Shown here one piece after another: positions 1-9,649 of a stretch of 64,000 nucleotides of DNA. Each line of letters opens with the position of its first letter. Positions within the stretch are counted from its first letter, which is position 1. The translations under genes and the position numbers were made by a program. Under the pieces are notes generated by a model, which was not told the origin of the DNA, did no database searches, and was given only the letters and a program-made list of their open reading frames with translations. The stretch covers positions 1-64,000 of the forward strand of contig NZ_ATVX01000003.1 of NCBI RefSeq assembly GCF_000420945.1. The letters are read 5' to 3'. The DNA is from Butyrivibrio sp. VCB2006. Its GTDB lineage: Bacteria; Bacillota; Clostridia; Lachnospirales; Lachnospiraceae.

Positions 1-116
1 ATCTATCATCTAAATCCTATTGCACTCTGCTTCTTAGTCACTAGTTCCACTGAGACAATAGCTGTAATATAGAAATCTATCATCTAAATCCTATTACTCT
101 CTGCTTCTTAGTCACT
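1..116. repeat. 42-bp direct repeat, two copies
   Basis: Positions 1-42 and 75-116 are the same 42-bp sequence with two mismatches (at copy positions 22 and 24), separated by 32 bp of unrelated sequence. The first copy touches the window edge, so the array may continue outside. No coding frame or palindrome explains it. Confidence 0.75.
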
Positions 117-532
117 TTTCTGCATCACCTGATACTTTTTACCTCATCCACTAATCATCACTAATGTATTTTCTGTATCAACCTGCACAAAGTTACGCCA
201 ATTACCACATAACAGCACAAATAAAGTGACTAAACATAGCCCAAACACACAATTTAGATACAAAATGGAATTTACCGCGCCTCAGAACGAAGCGCACCTC
301 TGCAAAACGCAGAACAATTAGATTTACAAGAAACCGGGTGCCGCAACAACCAATATGCCAAACAGGCCATGTCTATTGCCGGCACCCGAAAATAATTGAA
401 ATATATTATCCTACCTGAGAGCTTATATTCCTGTTATTACAAGGAACAACAACTCTGCACAGTCATCTCTTCATACAGGTACTGATGTACAGTCATTATA
501 AGCAGTGCAAACCTGCATAAACACTGGATTTA
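117..532. other. non-coding stretch downstream of lysS
   Basis: No supported gene lies here. The region holds a long stem at 335-388, a short stem TCTGC/GCAGA near 300-315, and AT-rich sequence. The nearest minus-strand gene, lysS, ends at 533, so this is its 3' flank. Confidence 0.5.
335..388 (-). terminator. possible lysS terminator hairpin
   Basis: CGGGTGCCG (335-343) pairs perfectly with CGGCACCCG (380-388) around a 36-nt partly self-paired loop. On the minus strand the stem is followed by TTTCTTG, a weak U-tract, about 145 nt past the lysS stop. It could instead be a processing or stabilising structure. Confidence 0.35.
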
Positions 533-2104
533 TCACTTCTTTACAGATTTTAAAGTCGGGAAGAGTAAAACGTCTCTTATGGTTTCACTATCTGTCAGCA
601 GCATGCAGAGACGGTCAATACCGTAGCCGATACCACCTGTAGGAGCCATACCGATCTCAAGGGCATTGAGGAAGTCCTCATCTGTGTGCTCTGCCTCTTC
701 GTCGCCGGCTGCCGCGTTAGCATCCTGAGCAGCGAAACGCTCACGCTGATCGATAGGATCGTTAAGCTCTGAATATGCGTTACACATCTCCCAAGTGTTG
801 ATGAAGAGCTCAAAACGCTCAACCTTCTCAGGATCTGTAGGCTTCTTCTTGGTAAGAGGTGAAATTGCAAGAGGATGATCCATGATGAATGTAGGCTGGA
901 TCAGGTTCTTCTCGCAGAACTCTTCAAAGAAGAGGTTGATGATATCGCCCTTAGTGTGACGATCCTCAAACTCAATGTGGTGCTCCTTGGCAAGAGCCTT
1001 AGCTTCCTCGTCAGTCTTAACTGTGTCGAAGTCGATGCCTGCATACTTCTTGATAGCATCGTTCATTGTAAGACGCTCGAAAGGCTTACCAAGATCGATC
1101 TCGTTGTCGCCGTACTTGATGAGTGTTGTACCACACACCTTCTCAGCGAGGTAACGGAACATGGACTCTGTAAGTTCCATCATTCCTTCGTAGTCTGTAT
1201 ATGCCTGGTAGAGCTCCATAAGTGTGAACTCTGGGTTGTGTCTTGTATCAACACCTTCGTTTCTGAATACACGTCCAATCTCGAATACTCTCTCAAGGCC
1301 ACCAACGATAAGTCTCTTGAGGTAGAGCTCAAGTGAGATACGAAGCTTTCTCTCCTCATCAAGAGCATTGTAATGTGTGATGAATGGTCTGGCTGCTGCT
1401 CCACCTGCGTTCTCAACAAGCATAGGAGTTTCAACCTCAAGGAAGTCTCTGTCTGCAAGGAAGTTACGGATCTCACGAATGATCGCACTTCTCTTCTTGA
1501 AAGTCTCCTTAACATCCTCATTCATGATAAGGTCAACATATCTCTGTCTGTAACGAATCTCTGTATCTGTAAGTCCGTGGAACTTCTCTGGAAGTGGCAT
1601 AAGAGACTTGGATAAAAGAACAAGCTCTTTAACATGAACTGAAATCTCACCGGTCTTGGTTCTGAAAGCAAAGCCCTTAACACCGATGATATCACCGATA
1701 TCCATTTTCTTGAAATCAGCATAAGCCTCGTCTCCGAGATCATTTCTGGAAACGTAGAGCTGCATACGTCCGTCTCTGTCCTGAAGGTTAGCAAAAGAAG
1801 CCTTACCCATAACTCTCTTGGACATCATACGGCCTGCAAGTGAAACAACCTTCTCAGAAGGAACATCTGAAAGAGGCACTACAACTGCCTTACCCTCTTC
1901 ATCTACAGGTGGTACAAACTCAAGAGTCTCGAAGTTATCTCTAATCTGCTGAGTATGATGTGTCTGATCATACTTAACGATCTGGAAAGGATCTCTTCCC
2001 TGAGCCTGAAGCTCTGAAAGCTTGTCTCTACGAACCTGGCGAAGACGTCCAACGTCCTCAACTGGTGCATTCTGCTGGTTGTTCTGCTGATTATTATCTG
2101 CCAC
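533..2104 (-). CDS. lysS: lysyl-tRNA synthetase (class II)
   Basis: Charges tRNA-Lys with lysine in the cytoplasm. The 523-residue product has the family length and order: a charged N-terminal tail rich in Asn/Gln, an OB-fold anticodon-binding domain from about residue 85 to 190, then the class II core with motif 2 (FRNEGVDTRHNPEFT, near 283) and motif 3 (GIGYGIDRL, near 490). The start is GTG, chosen because an AGGAGG sits 8 nt upstream and no better start follows. The gene lies 158 nt after greA and probably shares its promoter; a hairpin (2169-2195) lies between them. Confidence 0.97.
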   Translation of the reverse strand: MADNNQQNNQQNAPVEDVGRLRQVRRDKLSELQAQGRDPFQIVKYDQTHHTQQIRDNFETLEFVPPVDEEGKAVVVPLSDVPSEKVVSLAGRMMSKRVMGKASFANLQDRDGRMQLYVSRNDLGDEAYADFKKMDIGDIIGVKGFAFRTKTGEISVHVKELVLLSKSLMPLPEKFHGLTDTEIRYRQRYVDLIMNEDVKETFKKRSAIIREIRNFLADRDFLEVETPMLVENAGGAAARPFITHYNALDEERKLRISLELYLKRLIVGGLERVFEIGRVFRNEGVDTRHNPEFTLMELYQAYTDYEGMMELTESMFRYLAEKVCGTTLIKYGDNEIDLGKPFERLTMNDAIKKYAGIDFDTVKTDEEAKALAKEHHIEFEDRHTKGDIINLFFEEFCEKNLIQPTFIMDHPLAISPLTKKKPTDPEKVERFELFINTWEMCNAYSELNDPIDQRERFAAQDANAAAGDEEAEHTDEDFLNALEIGMAPTGGIGYGIDRLCMLLTDSETIRDVLLFPTLKSVKK

Positions 2105-2168
2105 TATTTCTTCCTCCTGTCACAGCCCTCGTCAAAAGACAAGTCTGCTATTCTTAATTTGTATAAGA

Positions 2169-2195
2169 GCCAGCGAAATCTTATAAATCGCTGGC
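2169..2195 (-). other. hairpin in the greA-lysS spacer
   Basis: GCCAGCGA (2169-2176) pairs with TCGCTGGC (2188-2195) around an 11-nt loop. There is no U-tract on either side, so it is more likely a processing or partial attenuation structure than a full terminator. Confidence 0.45.
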
Positions 2196-2262
2196 CCCCT
2201 ATAATTATCGTAATATTGCTAAATCAAAAATGTAAGTGTCATCTGATGACATCAGTCTATCA

Positions 2263-2748
2263 TCAAACCTCTGATCTCTCGATGCTAAGTACCTTGTACT
2301 TAATTGTGCCGGCCTGAGTCTCAACTGAAACAGTCTGGCCCTTCTTGGCACCGATAAGAGCCTTACCTACTGGAGACTCATTTGAAATCTTACCCTTAAG
2401 TGAATTAGCTTCTGATGAACCTACGATCTTGTACTCAAGTTCCTCGTCAAACTCAAGGTCCTTGATCTTAACCTTACATCCGATGCTGATCTTGTTGAGG
2501 TCTACATCCTCTTCTACAACAACTTCTGCATTCTTGAGAATCTTCTCGAGGGCTTCGATTCTAGCCTCGATGTCTCTCTGCTCATCCTTGGCTGCATCGT
2601 ACTCAGCGTTCTCGGAAAGGTCGCCCTGTTCTCTTGCTTCCTTGATCTTCTCAGCAACTTCCTTACGCTTAACAACTTTAAGCTCATGAAGCTCGTCCTC
2701 GTACTTCTTGAGTCCTTCATAAGTTAAAATGTTCTTCTTCTCTTCCAT
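2263..2748 (-). CDS. greA: transcription elongation factor GreA
   Basis: Rescues backtracked RNA polymerase by stimulating transcript cleavage through the secondary channel. The 161-residue product shows the expected two-part layout. An N-terminal antiparallel coiled coil (about 10-80, with [13 protein letters not shown] in the hairpin tip region) carries the acidic tip residues, and a C-terminal FKBP-like domain contains the conserved SPVGKALIG stretch. It is the first gene after a consensus promoter at 2851-2879 and is followed by lysS, an arrangement seen in many Firmicutes. Confidence 0.96.
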   Translation of the reverse strand: MEEKKNILTYEGLKKYEDELHELKVVKRKEVAEKIKEAREQGDLSENAEYDAAKDEQRDIEARIEALEKILKNAEVVVEEDVDLNKISIGCKVKIKDLEFDEELEYKIVGSSEANSLKGKISNESPVGKALIGAKKGQTVSVETQAGTIKYKVLSIERSEV

Positions 2749-2850
2749 TTCATAGCCTACCCTTCATAATAGATTAAACCGCACAACTGTGGGCTTTTGG
2801 AGCATATTTTAAAATATTTCTTCTTATTAAAAAGCTAATTTAACTTTGCT

Positions 2851-2879
2851 ATTATATAGTCTATAAAATTTTGTGTCAA
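2851..2879 (-). promoter_or_regulatory. perfect sigma-A promoter for greA-lysS
   Basis: On the minus strand, TTGACA (2879-2874) and TATAAT (2856-2851) are separated by exactly 17 nt. Both hexamers match consensus with no mismatch. The -10 lies about 100 nt before the greA start. Confidence 0.85.
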
Positions 2880-2930
2880 GACCACAATTACCGCTCGGAA
2901 TGACGTTTATGATAATTTAATAATTTAATC

Positions 2931-3908
2931 TTATTGTCCAAAAAGAAGCCCACAAGCCTCTTTTAGCGAGTCCATATCTTCCATCTGATTGATCTGGTTA
3001 CGGAACTTGGCACTGCCAGGCATTCCTATGGTGTACCAGGACACGTGCTTACGCATCTCGCGTATTCCGATGTATTCACCCTTATATTTAAGCTGCAGAT
3101 CTGCATGTCTAATAACAGTGTCGTAAACTTCCTTGGGTGTTGGCCTCTCGCAAGCCTCTCCCGTCTCGAAGTAGCTCTTTATCTCTCGGAAAAGAAATGG
3201 ATTCCCCTGGGCAGCTCTGGCAACCATTACTCCATCGCACCCTGTCTCTTCAAACATGCGCTTGGCGCTTGGTCCATCAACTACGTCTCCGTTTCCGATT
3301 ACAGGAATAGACAATGCCTCTTTTACCTGTCTGATAATTGACCAATCAGCCTGACCGGAGTAGTACTGCTCTCTTGTTCTTCCGTGAACTGCAACTGCTG
3401 CCGCTCCGCCTTCCTGGGCTGCAAGAGCACATTCAACCGCGTTGACACTAGCTTCAGTAAATCCTTTACGGATCTTGACTGTCACAGGTCTGTCTGAAAC
3501 CGCCACAAGGGCTTTCACAATCTTCTCTATCAGTTGGGGATTTTTCATAAGGGCTGAACCCTCGCCATTTCCTACAACCTTAGGCACGGGACATCCCATG
3601 TTTACATCTAGAATGTCATAGGGTCTGTCCTTAATCATCTCCACTGCCTGCTGCATTATCTCAGGCTCAGAGCCAAAGAGCTGGAGAGATACCGGATGCT
3701 CATCCTCATGAATTTCCATCAACATCCCTGTATTCTTGTTCTTGTAGGTGATAGCCTTGGCGCTGACCATTTCCATGCACACAAGACCTGCTCCCATTTC
3801 TCTGCATAACAGACGAAACGGCAGGTCTGATACACCTGCCATTGGACCAAGTATTACATTATTGTCCAGGGTTACGTTCCCTATCTGTAACTTGCCGTAT
3901 CCTGACAT
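2931..3908 (-). CDS. dusB: tRNA-dihydrouridine synthase (DusB type)
   Basis: FMN- and NADPH-dependent reduction of uridine to dihydrouridine in the tRNA D-loop region. The 325-residue product has the TIM-barrel start LGPMAGVSDLPFR, the catalytic cysteine at residue 106 in DVNMGCPVPK, the FMN-phosphate-binding VIGNGDV motif, and a C-terminal helical recognition domain with IREMRKHVSWY. RBS and ATG are well placed. It is the last gene of the group birA-coaX-(3927-4421)-dusB, 18 nt after its neighbour. Assignment to DusB among the Dus subfamilies rests on overall wording. Confidence 0.93.
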   Translation of the reverse strand: MSGYGKLQIGNVTLDNNVILGPMAGVSDLPFRLLCREMGAGLVCMEMVSAKAITYKNKNTGMLMEIHEDEHPVSLQLFGSEPEIMQQAVEMIKDRPYDILDVNMGCPVPKVVGNGEGSALMKNPQLIEKIVKALVAVSDRPVTVKIRKGFTEASVNAVECALAAQEGGAAAVAVHGRTREQYYSGQADWSIIRQVKEALSIPVIGNGDVVDGPSAKRMFEETGCDGVMVARAAQGNPFLFREIKSYFETGEACERPTPKEVYDTVIRHADLQLKYKGEYIGIREMRKHVSWYTIGMPGSAKFRNQINQMEDMDSLKEACGLLFGQ

Positions 3909-3926
3909 AAAACTCCTAACTAATAA

Positions 3927-4421
3927 TTACTCTGCGTCGTCCTCACCAAGGATATCCGCCGGATTCTCGTGAAGAACATAAATCCTGTAGTACAGTCCCA
4001 GGGCCTCGAAAAGATCCTGTCTCTTACGTCTAACTTCGCTAACAAGAAGGCCCGCTGTGATCTCATCGTAGGTGATATCCTCTTCATCAGCGTTAGTCTC
4101 AATGCTGATTGCTCCGTCTTCTTCAAATACTATTGTGAAGATTCCGCCTGCTTCCTGGGTAAAAAGAACACTGATGATATTCAGTTCTTTTTTGATACTC
4201 TCAGGAATCTGCTTGAACACAGGGTTAAAGTAATATTTCTGCTCATAAGCATTAGCTCCGCACAGAACCACTCTGCCGCCTGCTGCCTGCTCGAAGACTC
4301 TCGCCTTGTTAGTCTTCTGCATCTCATCTATCTTAAGTTCTTCCTTCAGATCTTCCTCAGTTGTAAGATCCTTATCACGAAATTCCTTATTGTACTGTTC
4401 CTCAAAATCCTTGGCACTCAT
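3927..4421 (-). CDS. conserved protein of unknown function between coaX and dusB
   Basis: The 164-residue soluble protein has no signal peptide or membrane segment. It has an acidic, lysine-rich N-terminus (about 1-40), then a compact alpha/beta region containing the short stretches RVVLCGANAYEQKYYFNP and ISVLFTQEAGGIF, and an acidic C-terminal tail ending GEDDAE. I recognise it only as a type of protein seen beside coaX and dus genes in Lachnospiraceae; no catalytic motif stands out. The AGGAG site lies 9 nt before the ATG, and only 12 nt separate it from coaX, so it is co-transcribed with pantothenate kinase and dihydrouridine synthase. Confidence 0.85.
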   Translation of the reverse strand: MSAKDFEEQYNKEFRDKDLTTEEDLKEELKIDEMQKTNKARVFEQAAGGRVVLCGANAYEQKYYFNPVFKQIPESIKKELNIISVLFTQEAGGIFTIVFEEDGAISIETNADEEDITYDEITAGLLVSEVRRKRQDLFEALGLYYRIYVLHENPADILGEDDAE

Positions 4422-4433
4422 TAAAAAAACTCC

Positions 4434-5249
4434 TCACTCCGGCGCATTCTGATTATCGAATTCCTTGAGCTGTGGCTTACTGCGACGGTTCTTTTCATAT
4501 AGAATCTGAAGACCGCGAAGAGTCAGTGTCGGATCGTACACATCAATCTCTTTGGTCTCATCTGCAATAAGTCTTCCCAGGCCGCCGGTTGCGATAACCT
4601 TGGCGTTCTTAAGTCCGGACTCAGTCTTCATCTTATCTACGATATATTCGGTCTGACCAACCTGGCCGTAGATAAGTCCTGCCTGCATGCTGGAGATTGT
4701 CTCCTTGGCAAGAATGCTGCCCGGATTCTTGATCTCGATCTCAGGAAGCTTGGCTGTATCCTGCCACAAAGCCTTGGCTGAGATTCTGATGCCTGGGCAA
4801 ACCACGCCGGTAAAAAACTCACCTTTTTCATTTATCATAATATAGGTAGTTGCGGTTCCAAAGTCAACCACAAGTACAGGACCGCCGTAAATCTCGTATC
4901 CTGCAACTGCATCTACGATAAGGTCAGGACCAACTTCTCTTGGGTTATCCAGGGCAATCTTGATTCCGGTCTTGATTCCGGGGCCAACAATGTAAGGCTT
5001 CTTGCCCAGGTACTTGATGATTGCATTTACAAGGGCATGCATAACCTTGGGCACAACGCTTGCGATCATTACGCCCTCGATCTTATCTTTATCTACATTA
5101 TTGATATTCATAAGCGCCAATAGCTCAATACCATACTCATCAGAAGTTCTGATGGCTCCGGTTGTCATCCTGAATGAACCAACCAGCTTGTCGCCCTTAA
5201 ACACACCATATGTAATGTTAGTATTTCCAACATCAACTACAAGGATCAT
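4434..5249 (-). CDS. coaX: type III pantothenate kinase
   Basis: Phosphorylates pantothenate, the first step of coenzyme A synthesis. The N-terminal VVDVGNTN is the ASKHA phosphate-binding motif, with [11 protein letters not shown] and DFGTATTY (second phosphate motif) further on. At 271 residues it has the family length. I start it at MILVVDVGN rather than 24 bases upstream because AGGAG sits six to seven nt before this ATG and the motif should lie close to the N-terminus. Its place directly after birA is a classic Firmicute pairing of biotin ligase with CoaX. Confidence 0.95.
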   Translation of the reverse strand: MILVVDVGNTNITYGVFKGDKLVGSFRMTTGAIRTSDEYGIELLALMNINNVDKDKIEGVMIASVVPKVMHALVNAIIKYLGKKPYIVGPGIKTGIKIALDNPREVGPDLIVDAVAGYEIYGGPVLVVDFGTATTYIMINEKGEFFTGVVCPGIRISAKALWQDTAKLPEIEIKNPGSILAKETISSMQAGLIYGQVGQTEYIVDKMKTESGLKNAKVIATGGLGRLIADETKEIDVYDPTLTLRGLQILYEKNRRSKPQLKEFDNQNAPE

Positions 5250-5314
5250 ATTATTCTCCTGCATTATCAGCATCAGAAAAAGTTACTATTGCACGACAAT
5301 CACTCATGCATCTA

Positions 5315-6184
5315 TCACGTATACCCGTACAAACCTCTTACAGATACTTCCCCTGCGTTTATTTCAAATTCTTCGCCTTCTTCATTGGATACGAGGAGAG
5401 CCCCCACATTGGTAATGCCGTGAGCTATGGCTTCGTAGGCACCCTTGGGGTCAAGCACCTTAACCAGCTTATGTCTGTTTATGAGTCTTGTTTCATACTG
5501 ATCCAGCAAAAGAGACATGTCATAGGTTTTGCAGTACTTGCCGTAGTTTTCTTCGAATCGTCTCATGCAGCAGGCAATTACACTTTCTCTTGTAAGCTCC
5601 ACTCCTGTTGTCCCGAGAATTGATCCCGCAATATCTTTTATCTCATCGGGGAAATCCGTCATATTCACATTTATGCCAACGCCTATCACAACATCCCGAA
5701 TAGTGTTGTCACTGTTCATGTGAAGCTCTGTCAGTATACCACAAATTTTTTTGCCGGCAATAACAATGTCGTTAGGCCACTTAATCTGTGGGAAAGTCTT
5801 GTACTCCGCTATTATTTCTCCGGGAATGTTGACCAGAGTGGATTTGCTAAGGGCATTATCCCTTGCAGCAATCAGCGCCTCCTCGATGCCTTCTGCCACG
5901 GACATTCCCATTATGAGGGTCAGCATGGAAATCCTGTCCGCAGGAGCTTCAGGTCTTATTAAAAGACTCATTGCTATATTATCCTCCTGTGGTGTCTCCC
6001 AACTTCTTCCTCTGGAACCTCTTCCTGTTATCTGTCTGTCCGCAACAACAAGAGTGCCGTGTGGAGCGCCCTGCTCCCCAAGCTCTCTCGCATCGTCGTT
6101 GGTGGATCCTGTTTCCTCCTTATAAATAAGATTCTGTCCCGCCCAACTTGTATGAAGGTTTTCTGATATGCTCTCCTTATTCAC
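5315..6184 (-). CDS. birA: biotin--[acetyl-CoA-carboxylase] ligase, catalytic-only type
   Basis: Attaches biotin to the biotin-carboxyl-carrier domain of acyl-CoA carboxylases. The 289-residue product has the adenylate loop GRGSRGRSW (54-62), the KWPNDI motif near residue 134 and a small C-terminal SH3-like domain. It starts almost directly at the catalytic domain, so the N-terminal DNA-binding helix-turn-helix of bifunctional BirA is absent and it should not act as a repressor. The start codon is GTG with AAGGGT upstream. It is the probable first gene of the birA-coaX-dusB operon. Confidence 0.93.
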   Translation of the reverse strand: MNKESISENLHTSWAGQNLIYKEETGSTNDDARELGEQGAPHGTLVVADRQITGRGSRGRSWETPQEDNIAMSLLIRPEAPADRISMLTLIMGMSVAEGIEEALIAARDNALSKSTLVNIPGEIIAEYKTFPQIKWPNDIVIAGKKICGILTELHMNSDNTIRDVVIGVGINVNMTDFPDEIKDIAGSILGTTGVELTRESVIACCMRRFEENYGKYCKTYDMSLLLDQYETRLINRHKLVKVLDPKGAYEAIAHGITNVGALLVSNEEGEEFEINAGEVSVRGLYGYT

Positions 6185-6239
6185 GATTTTTTACCCTTAT
6201 GCCTTATATTTTCCGTCGATTGCCTCGTGCTACTTTATC

Positions 6240-6257
6240 CATCTTCCATATGGAAGA
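6240..6257. other. perfect palindrome between birA and argF
   Basis: The 18-bp self-complementary sequence ATCTTCCATATGGAAGAT is followed on the plus strand by TATTTTTG. It lies about 80-100 nt after the argF stop and may end argF transcription weakly, or be a protein-binding site. Confidence 0.35.
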
Positions 6258-6336
6258 TTATTTTTGTATATGTTCTATTGATTATTATTACATATTTATG
6301 CGGCTTTTTCACACAATTTGTTGAATAATTATGATA

Positions 6337-7332
6337 TTATTTGTCCTCTTTTAATGTGGCAAGCATTACAGCCTTGATTGTATGCATACGGTTCTCTGCT
6401 TCCCGGAACACAATTGACTGCTCTGATTCAAAGACTTCGTCAGTTACTTCCATCTCATTAAGGCCGTATTTCTCCTTGATCTCTTTTCCGATTCCTGTAT
6501 TAAGATCATGGAAAGAAGGCAGGCAATGCATAAATACGCATTTGTCACCGGCATTCTTCATAATATCCATTGTAACCCTGTATGGTTCCAGGTCCTTGAT
6601 ACGCTCTTCCCATACGCTGTCGGGCTCTCCCATTGAAACCCAGATGTCTGTATAGATGACGTCAGCGCCCTTTGTTCCCTCGATAGGATCCTCGCAGAAA
6701 TCGATGATAGCCCCGGTCTTAGATGCAATTTCCATGCATGTTTCCACAAGTTCTTTTCCCGGGAAATATTTCTTATTGGAAACTGCAGTAAAGTGCATGC
6801 CCATCTTGGCACAAGCCACCATCAGAGAGTTTCCTGTGTTGTATCTTGCATCACCCATGTACACCAGATGGATTCCGTTGAGCTTACCGAAGTGCTCCTT
6901 AATTGTCAAAAGATCTGCCAACATCTGCGTAGGATGGAACTCGTTGGTAAGTCCGTTCCATACCGGAACTTTACTGTACTTGGCAAGGGTCTCCACTATT
7001 TCCTGTTCAAAGCCCCTGTACTCAATTCCGTCGTACATGCTGGCAAGAACCCTTGCTGTATCAGCGATACTCTCCTTTTTGCCGATCTGAGAATCAGTTG
7101 GATTAAGGTATGTTGAACCCATTCCAAGATCACTTGCTGCAACTTCAAAAGAACACCTTGTTCTTGTACTTGTCTTCTCAAAGATCAGAGCGATATTCTT
7201 GCCCTTAAGTTCGTCGTGAAGGATACCGTTTTTCTTTTTCTCCTTGAGCTGTGCTGCCAGATCAACAAGATATGTTATCTCTTCAGGTGTATAGTCCAAA
7301 AGTTTTAAAAAGTCACGTCCGTACAGGTTCAT
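6337..7332 (-). CDS. argF: ornithine carbamoyltransferase
   Basis: Makes citrulline from ornithine and carbamoyl phosphate. The product has the carbamoyl-phosphate loop STRTRCSFE (about 51-59), [11 protein letters not shown], the ornithine SMG loop ([10 protein letters not shown]) and the HCLPSFHD motif with the catalytic cysteine. I place the start at [10 protein letters not shown] (331 residues) because AAGGAGGAG precedes that ATG; the longer reading would put the ribosome site inside the gene. It stands alone with no other arg gene near it, so the sequence does not settle an anabolic versus catabolic role. The SMG loop argues against putrescine carbamoyltransferase. Confidence 0.94.
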   Translation of the reverse strand: MNLYGRDFLKLLDYTPEEITYLVDLAAQLKEKKKNGILHDELKGKNIALIFEKTSTRTRCSFEVAASDLGMGSTYLNPTDSQIGKKESIADTARVLASMYDGIEYRGFEQEIVETLAKYSKVPVWNGLTNEFHPTQMLADLLTIKEHFGKLNGIHLVYMGDARYNTGNSLMVACAKMGMHFTAVSNKKYFPGKELVETCMEIASKTGAIIDFCEDPIEGTKGADVIYTDIWVSMGEPDSVWEERIKDLEPYRVTMDIMKNAGDKCVFMHCLPSFHDLNTGIGKEIKEKYGLNEMEVTDEVFESEQSIVFREAENRMHTIKAVMLATLKEDK

Positions 7333-7469
7333 TCTACTCCTCCTTGTTCTCATGCGTTTAGATAGTGTGTAATTATATTGATATTATCACATAATTATAC
7401 AAAAAAGCAACTAATATACATAATTTATGCATATTTATACAAATTGGAATTTCTGGCGCATTCCGGATA

Positions 7470-7530
7470 TAAAAAACTCAAGGTTGCCGACAGTTAGAAT
7501 TAACATGCAGGGACACAACCTTGAGTTTAT
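7470..7530 (-). terminator. terminator of the SleB-like gene
   Basis: A 12-bp stem, AACTCAAGGTTG (7475-7486) with CAACCTTGAGTT (7516-7527), encloses a 29-nt loop. On the minus strand it is followed by a run of T. It is similar in sequence to the pfkA terminator at 10797-10856. Confidence 0.85.
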
Positions 7531-7572
7531 GAATTTTAATTGTTCGACTTTTTTATCATCTTAGAATGGTAA

Positions 7573-8688
7573 TTAGTAGAATACGTGAGCTCCGATTATG
7601 ATTCCCTCTCGACCATTTACACGTCTGAAGTGGAGCGCTCCTCCGACAGTGGTCTCACCATTTAATGCAGCCTGGGCTGCCTGGTAGTTCGAATCAGCTA
7701 TCTTGCCGCTGTTATATACTCTTGCAACTGTTCCGTTAAGTGCAGGTGTGAACTGACCTGATGCATAAATAACGCTGTAAATAGTGTTAGGATAAGCGCC
7801 GCTCCTAACTCTGTTAAGAACAACCGCACCAACACCAACCTTGCCTTCATAAGGCTGGTTACCTGCTTCGCACTGGATAAGTGCTGCCAGGAGTTTAACT
7901 TCATCAGCATCTGCGCTGACTGCTCCGCGATTCCTTGTAAGTGCAGCTTTTTTCTCTTCTTCCTCACGGATCTTGATAGCTGCGATGGTCTCGCCCTGGT
8001 CGATCTTGAACTCGCTTGTTACGTAGTCACTCTGAACATATCCTGTCTCATCATTGTAATCTACGCTGATCCAGCCGTTGCCCAGATCTTCGATCATATC
8101 TACGAATACTTTTTCTGTGAGAACTCCAAGAACTTCTGCGTTCTCATCAGCTTCTTTCCTAATATTAAGAGCACTGCTCTGACTCTTTACTACCTGCTTA
8201 CCAACGTCAGATGCAAGGTTCATGGCATCTTCACCAAAGAGAAGGTAATCATCCTTGGCCCATCCAATCAGGTCTCCTGACTGCAATTTGGTCCAGCCAT
8301 CTTTCCTCTCGAGAATCTTACCACCGCAATCCTTGTACAGAACGCCTACCTTGGCAGAGTCTTCGCTGGGCTCTTCCCTGACATTCATGGCTCTTGATAC
8401 ATTAGCCATTACTATTTTGCTCTCTGTTTCCTCGGCAGTGCTGGAAGCGCTGCTGGCATCTGATGATTTGGTCACGCTGGAAGCTACTATTACTTCATAA
8501 GCGTCAGCATCAATACCAAGTGGTGAAACAGGACTGATAATGTTTGAAATACCTGCAGCAACATCTGAAATAGTGTTGTTGCTTCTGGCATTTACGGTTA
8601 ATCCCTGGGAATTTGTAAGAACAAAGACGAGACCACAAATAATGAAAAGTCTCATTACCCTGAGGGATAACGTCGCCACTTTATTCAT
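7573..8688 (-). CDS. secreted cell-wall hydrolase with two SH3b domains and a SleB-type domain
   Basis: Probable exported peptidoglycan hydrolase. The 371 residues comprise a signal peptide (about 1-34, hydrophobic core LFIICGLVFVL), a Ser/Ala-rich linker, a first bacterial SH3 domain (about 95-152, with SRAMNVREEPS and GWAKDDYL), a second (about 165-224, with SALNIRKEAD and GYVQSDYV), and a C-terminal Hydrolase_2/SleB domain (about 262-371). Glu274 in IQCEAGN is the expected catalytic acid. SleB was first known as a spore-cortex lytic enzyme, but this domain also serves vegetative wall turnover, and nothing here ties it to sporulation. It is transcribed alone and ends in a strong terminator. 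Confidence 0.9.
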   Translation of the reverse strand: MNKVATLSLRVMRLFIICGLVFVLTNSQGLTVNARSNNTISDVAAGISNIISPVSPLGIDADAYEVIVASSVTKSSDASSASSTAEETESKIVMANVSRAMNVREEPSEDSAKVGVLYKDCGGKILERKDGWTKLQSGDLIGWAKDDYLLFGEDAMNLASDVGKQVVKSQSSALNIRKEADENAEVLGVLTEKVFVDMIEDLGNGWISVDYNDETGYVQSDYVTSEFKIDQGETIAAIKIREEEEKKAALTRNRGAVSADADEVKLLAALIQCEAGNQPYEGKVGVGAVVLNRVRSGAYPNTIYSVIYASGQFTPALNGTVARVYNSGKIADSNYQAAQAALNGETTVGGALHFRRVNGREGIIIGAHVFY

Positions 8689-8854
8689 ATCTTTGCTATC
8701 CTCTGAATATTTCTATATTTAGTAATAAATCCTTGTGTGCAATTATTACGTAATTGTTGCAATTTATTACTATCACGAAAACATTAAGATATTAGCAAAA
8801 AAACTTATGTTTGTCAAATTTGAATACTTTTTCGTACAAAAAATTGAAAGGAAA

Positions 8855-9649
8855 TTACAGGCTTTTAGACTTGTCAATGCAGGCAGTTACAGCATCTATC
8901 ACTGCTGCGCGGAATCCCTTTTCCTCCAAAACTCTGACTGCCTCGATTGTAGTTCCTGCCGGTGAGCAAACCATGTCTTTAAGCTCTCCGGGGTGCTTGC
9001 CTGTCTCGAGAACCATCTTGGCACTGCCTAAAACGGACTGTGCTGCAAACTCATAGGCCTGCTTCCTTGGCATTCCGCCTGCAACAGCCGCATCTGCCAT
9101 TGCTTCTATGAAAAGAAATACATAAGCCGGAGATGATCCGCTTACTCCAACAACTACATCCATCAGGCTTTCGGGTACTGTGTATGCCTTACCGAAGCTC
9201 TCAAGAAGCTCTATTACAAACTGGAAATCATTTTCACCTACAAGGTCATTTCTGCAGACTGCAGAGCATCCCTCAAGAACCAGGGCAGGAGTGTTGGGCA
9301 TTACTCTTATGATCTTAACCGGTTTCTCAAACTCTTTTGACAACCAACCTATGGTCTTGCCTGCCGCAATACTAACGATGATCTTGCTATCATCTACGCT
9401 ATCCATGATATCTGCGATAACGACCTTGAGATACTGAGGTTTAACCGCAAGGATAATGATGTCTGCTTCCTTGGCAACAGCTTCGTTAGAGCTTCGAACC
9501 TGAATGCCGTACTTATTAGCTACCTTTGTTCTTGTAACCTCAGTTGCTGCAGTTCCTATGATCTCGTTAGGTCCCATAAGTCCCTTGGCAAGAATGCCGC
9601 CAATCATGGCCTTCGCCATATTTCCAAGTCCGATAAAACCAATTGTCAT
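8855..9649 (-). CDS. proC: pyrroline-5-carboxylate reductase
   Basis: Final NAD(P)H-dependent step of proline synthesis. The 264-residue product starts with the Rossmann motif IGFIGLGNMAKAMIGG, has AVKPQYL and RVMPNTPALV (the standard nucleotide- and substrate-site motifs), and ends with the dimer domain motif GSSPAYVFLFIEAMADA plus a PGELKDMVCSPAGTTIE loop. The RBS (AGGAGG) and ATG are clear. Spacing of 105 nt from the methylase gene upstream leaves room for its own promoter, though none is convincing. Confidence 0.96.
   Translation of the reverse strand: MTIGFIGLGNMAKAMIGGILAKGLMGPNEIIGTAATEVTRTKVANKYGIQVRSSNEAVAKEADIIILAVKPQYLKVVIADIMDSVDDSKIIVSIAAGKTIGWLSKEFEKPVKIIRVMPNTPALVLEGCSAVCRNDLVGENDFQFVIELLESFGKAYTVPESLMDVVVGVSGSSPAYVFLFIEAMADAAVAGGMPRKQAYEFAAQSVLGSAKMVLETGKHPGELKDMVCSPAGTTIEAVRVLEEKGFRAAVIDAVTACIDKSKSL

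Noticed and set aside
875-1336. Plus-strand open frame opposite lysS
   Set aside because: Lies within lysS on the other strand, has no ribosome site, and its frame follows from lysS codon bias.
6337-7332. Putrescine carbamoyltransferase instead of argF
   Set aside because: The ornithine-type SMG loop is present and no agmatine-pathway genes are nearby.
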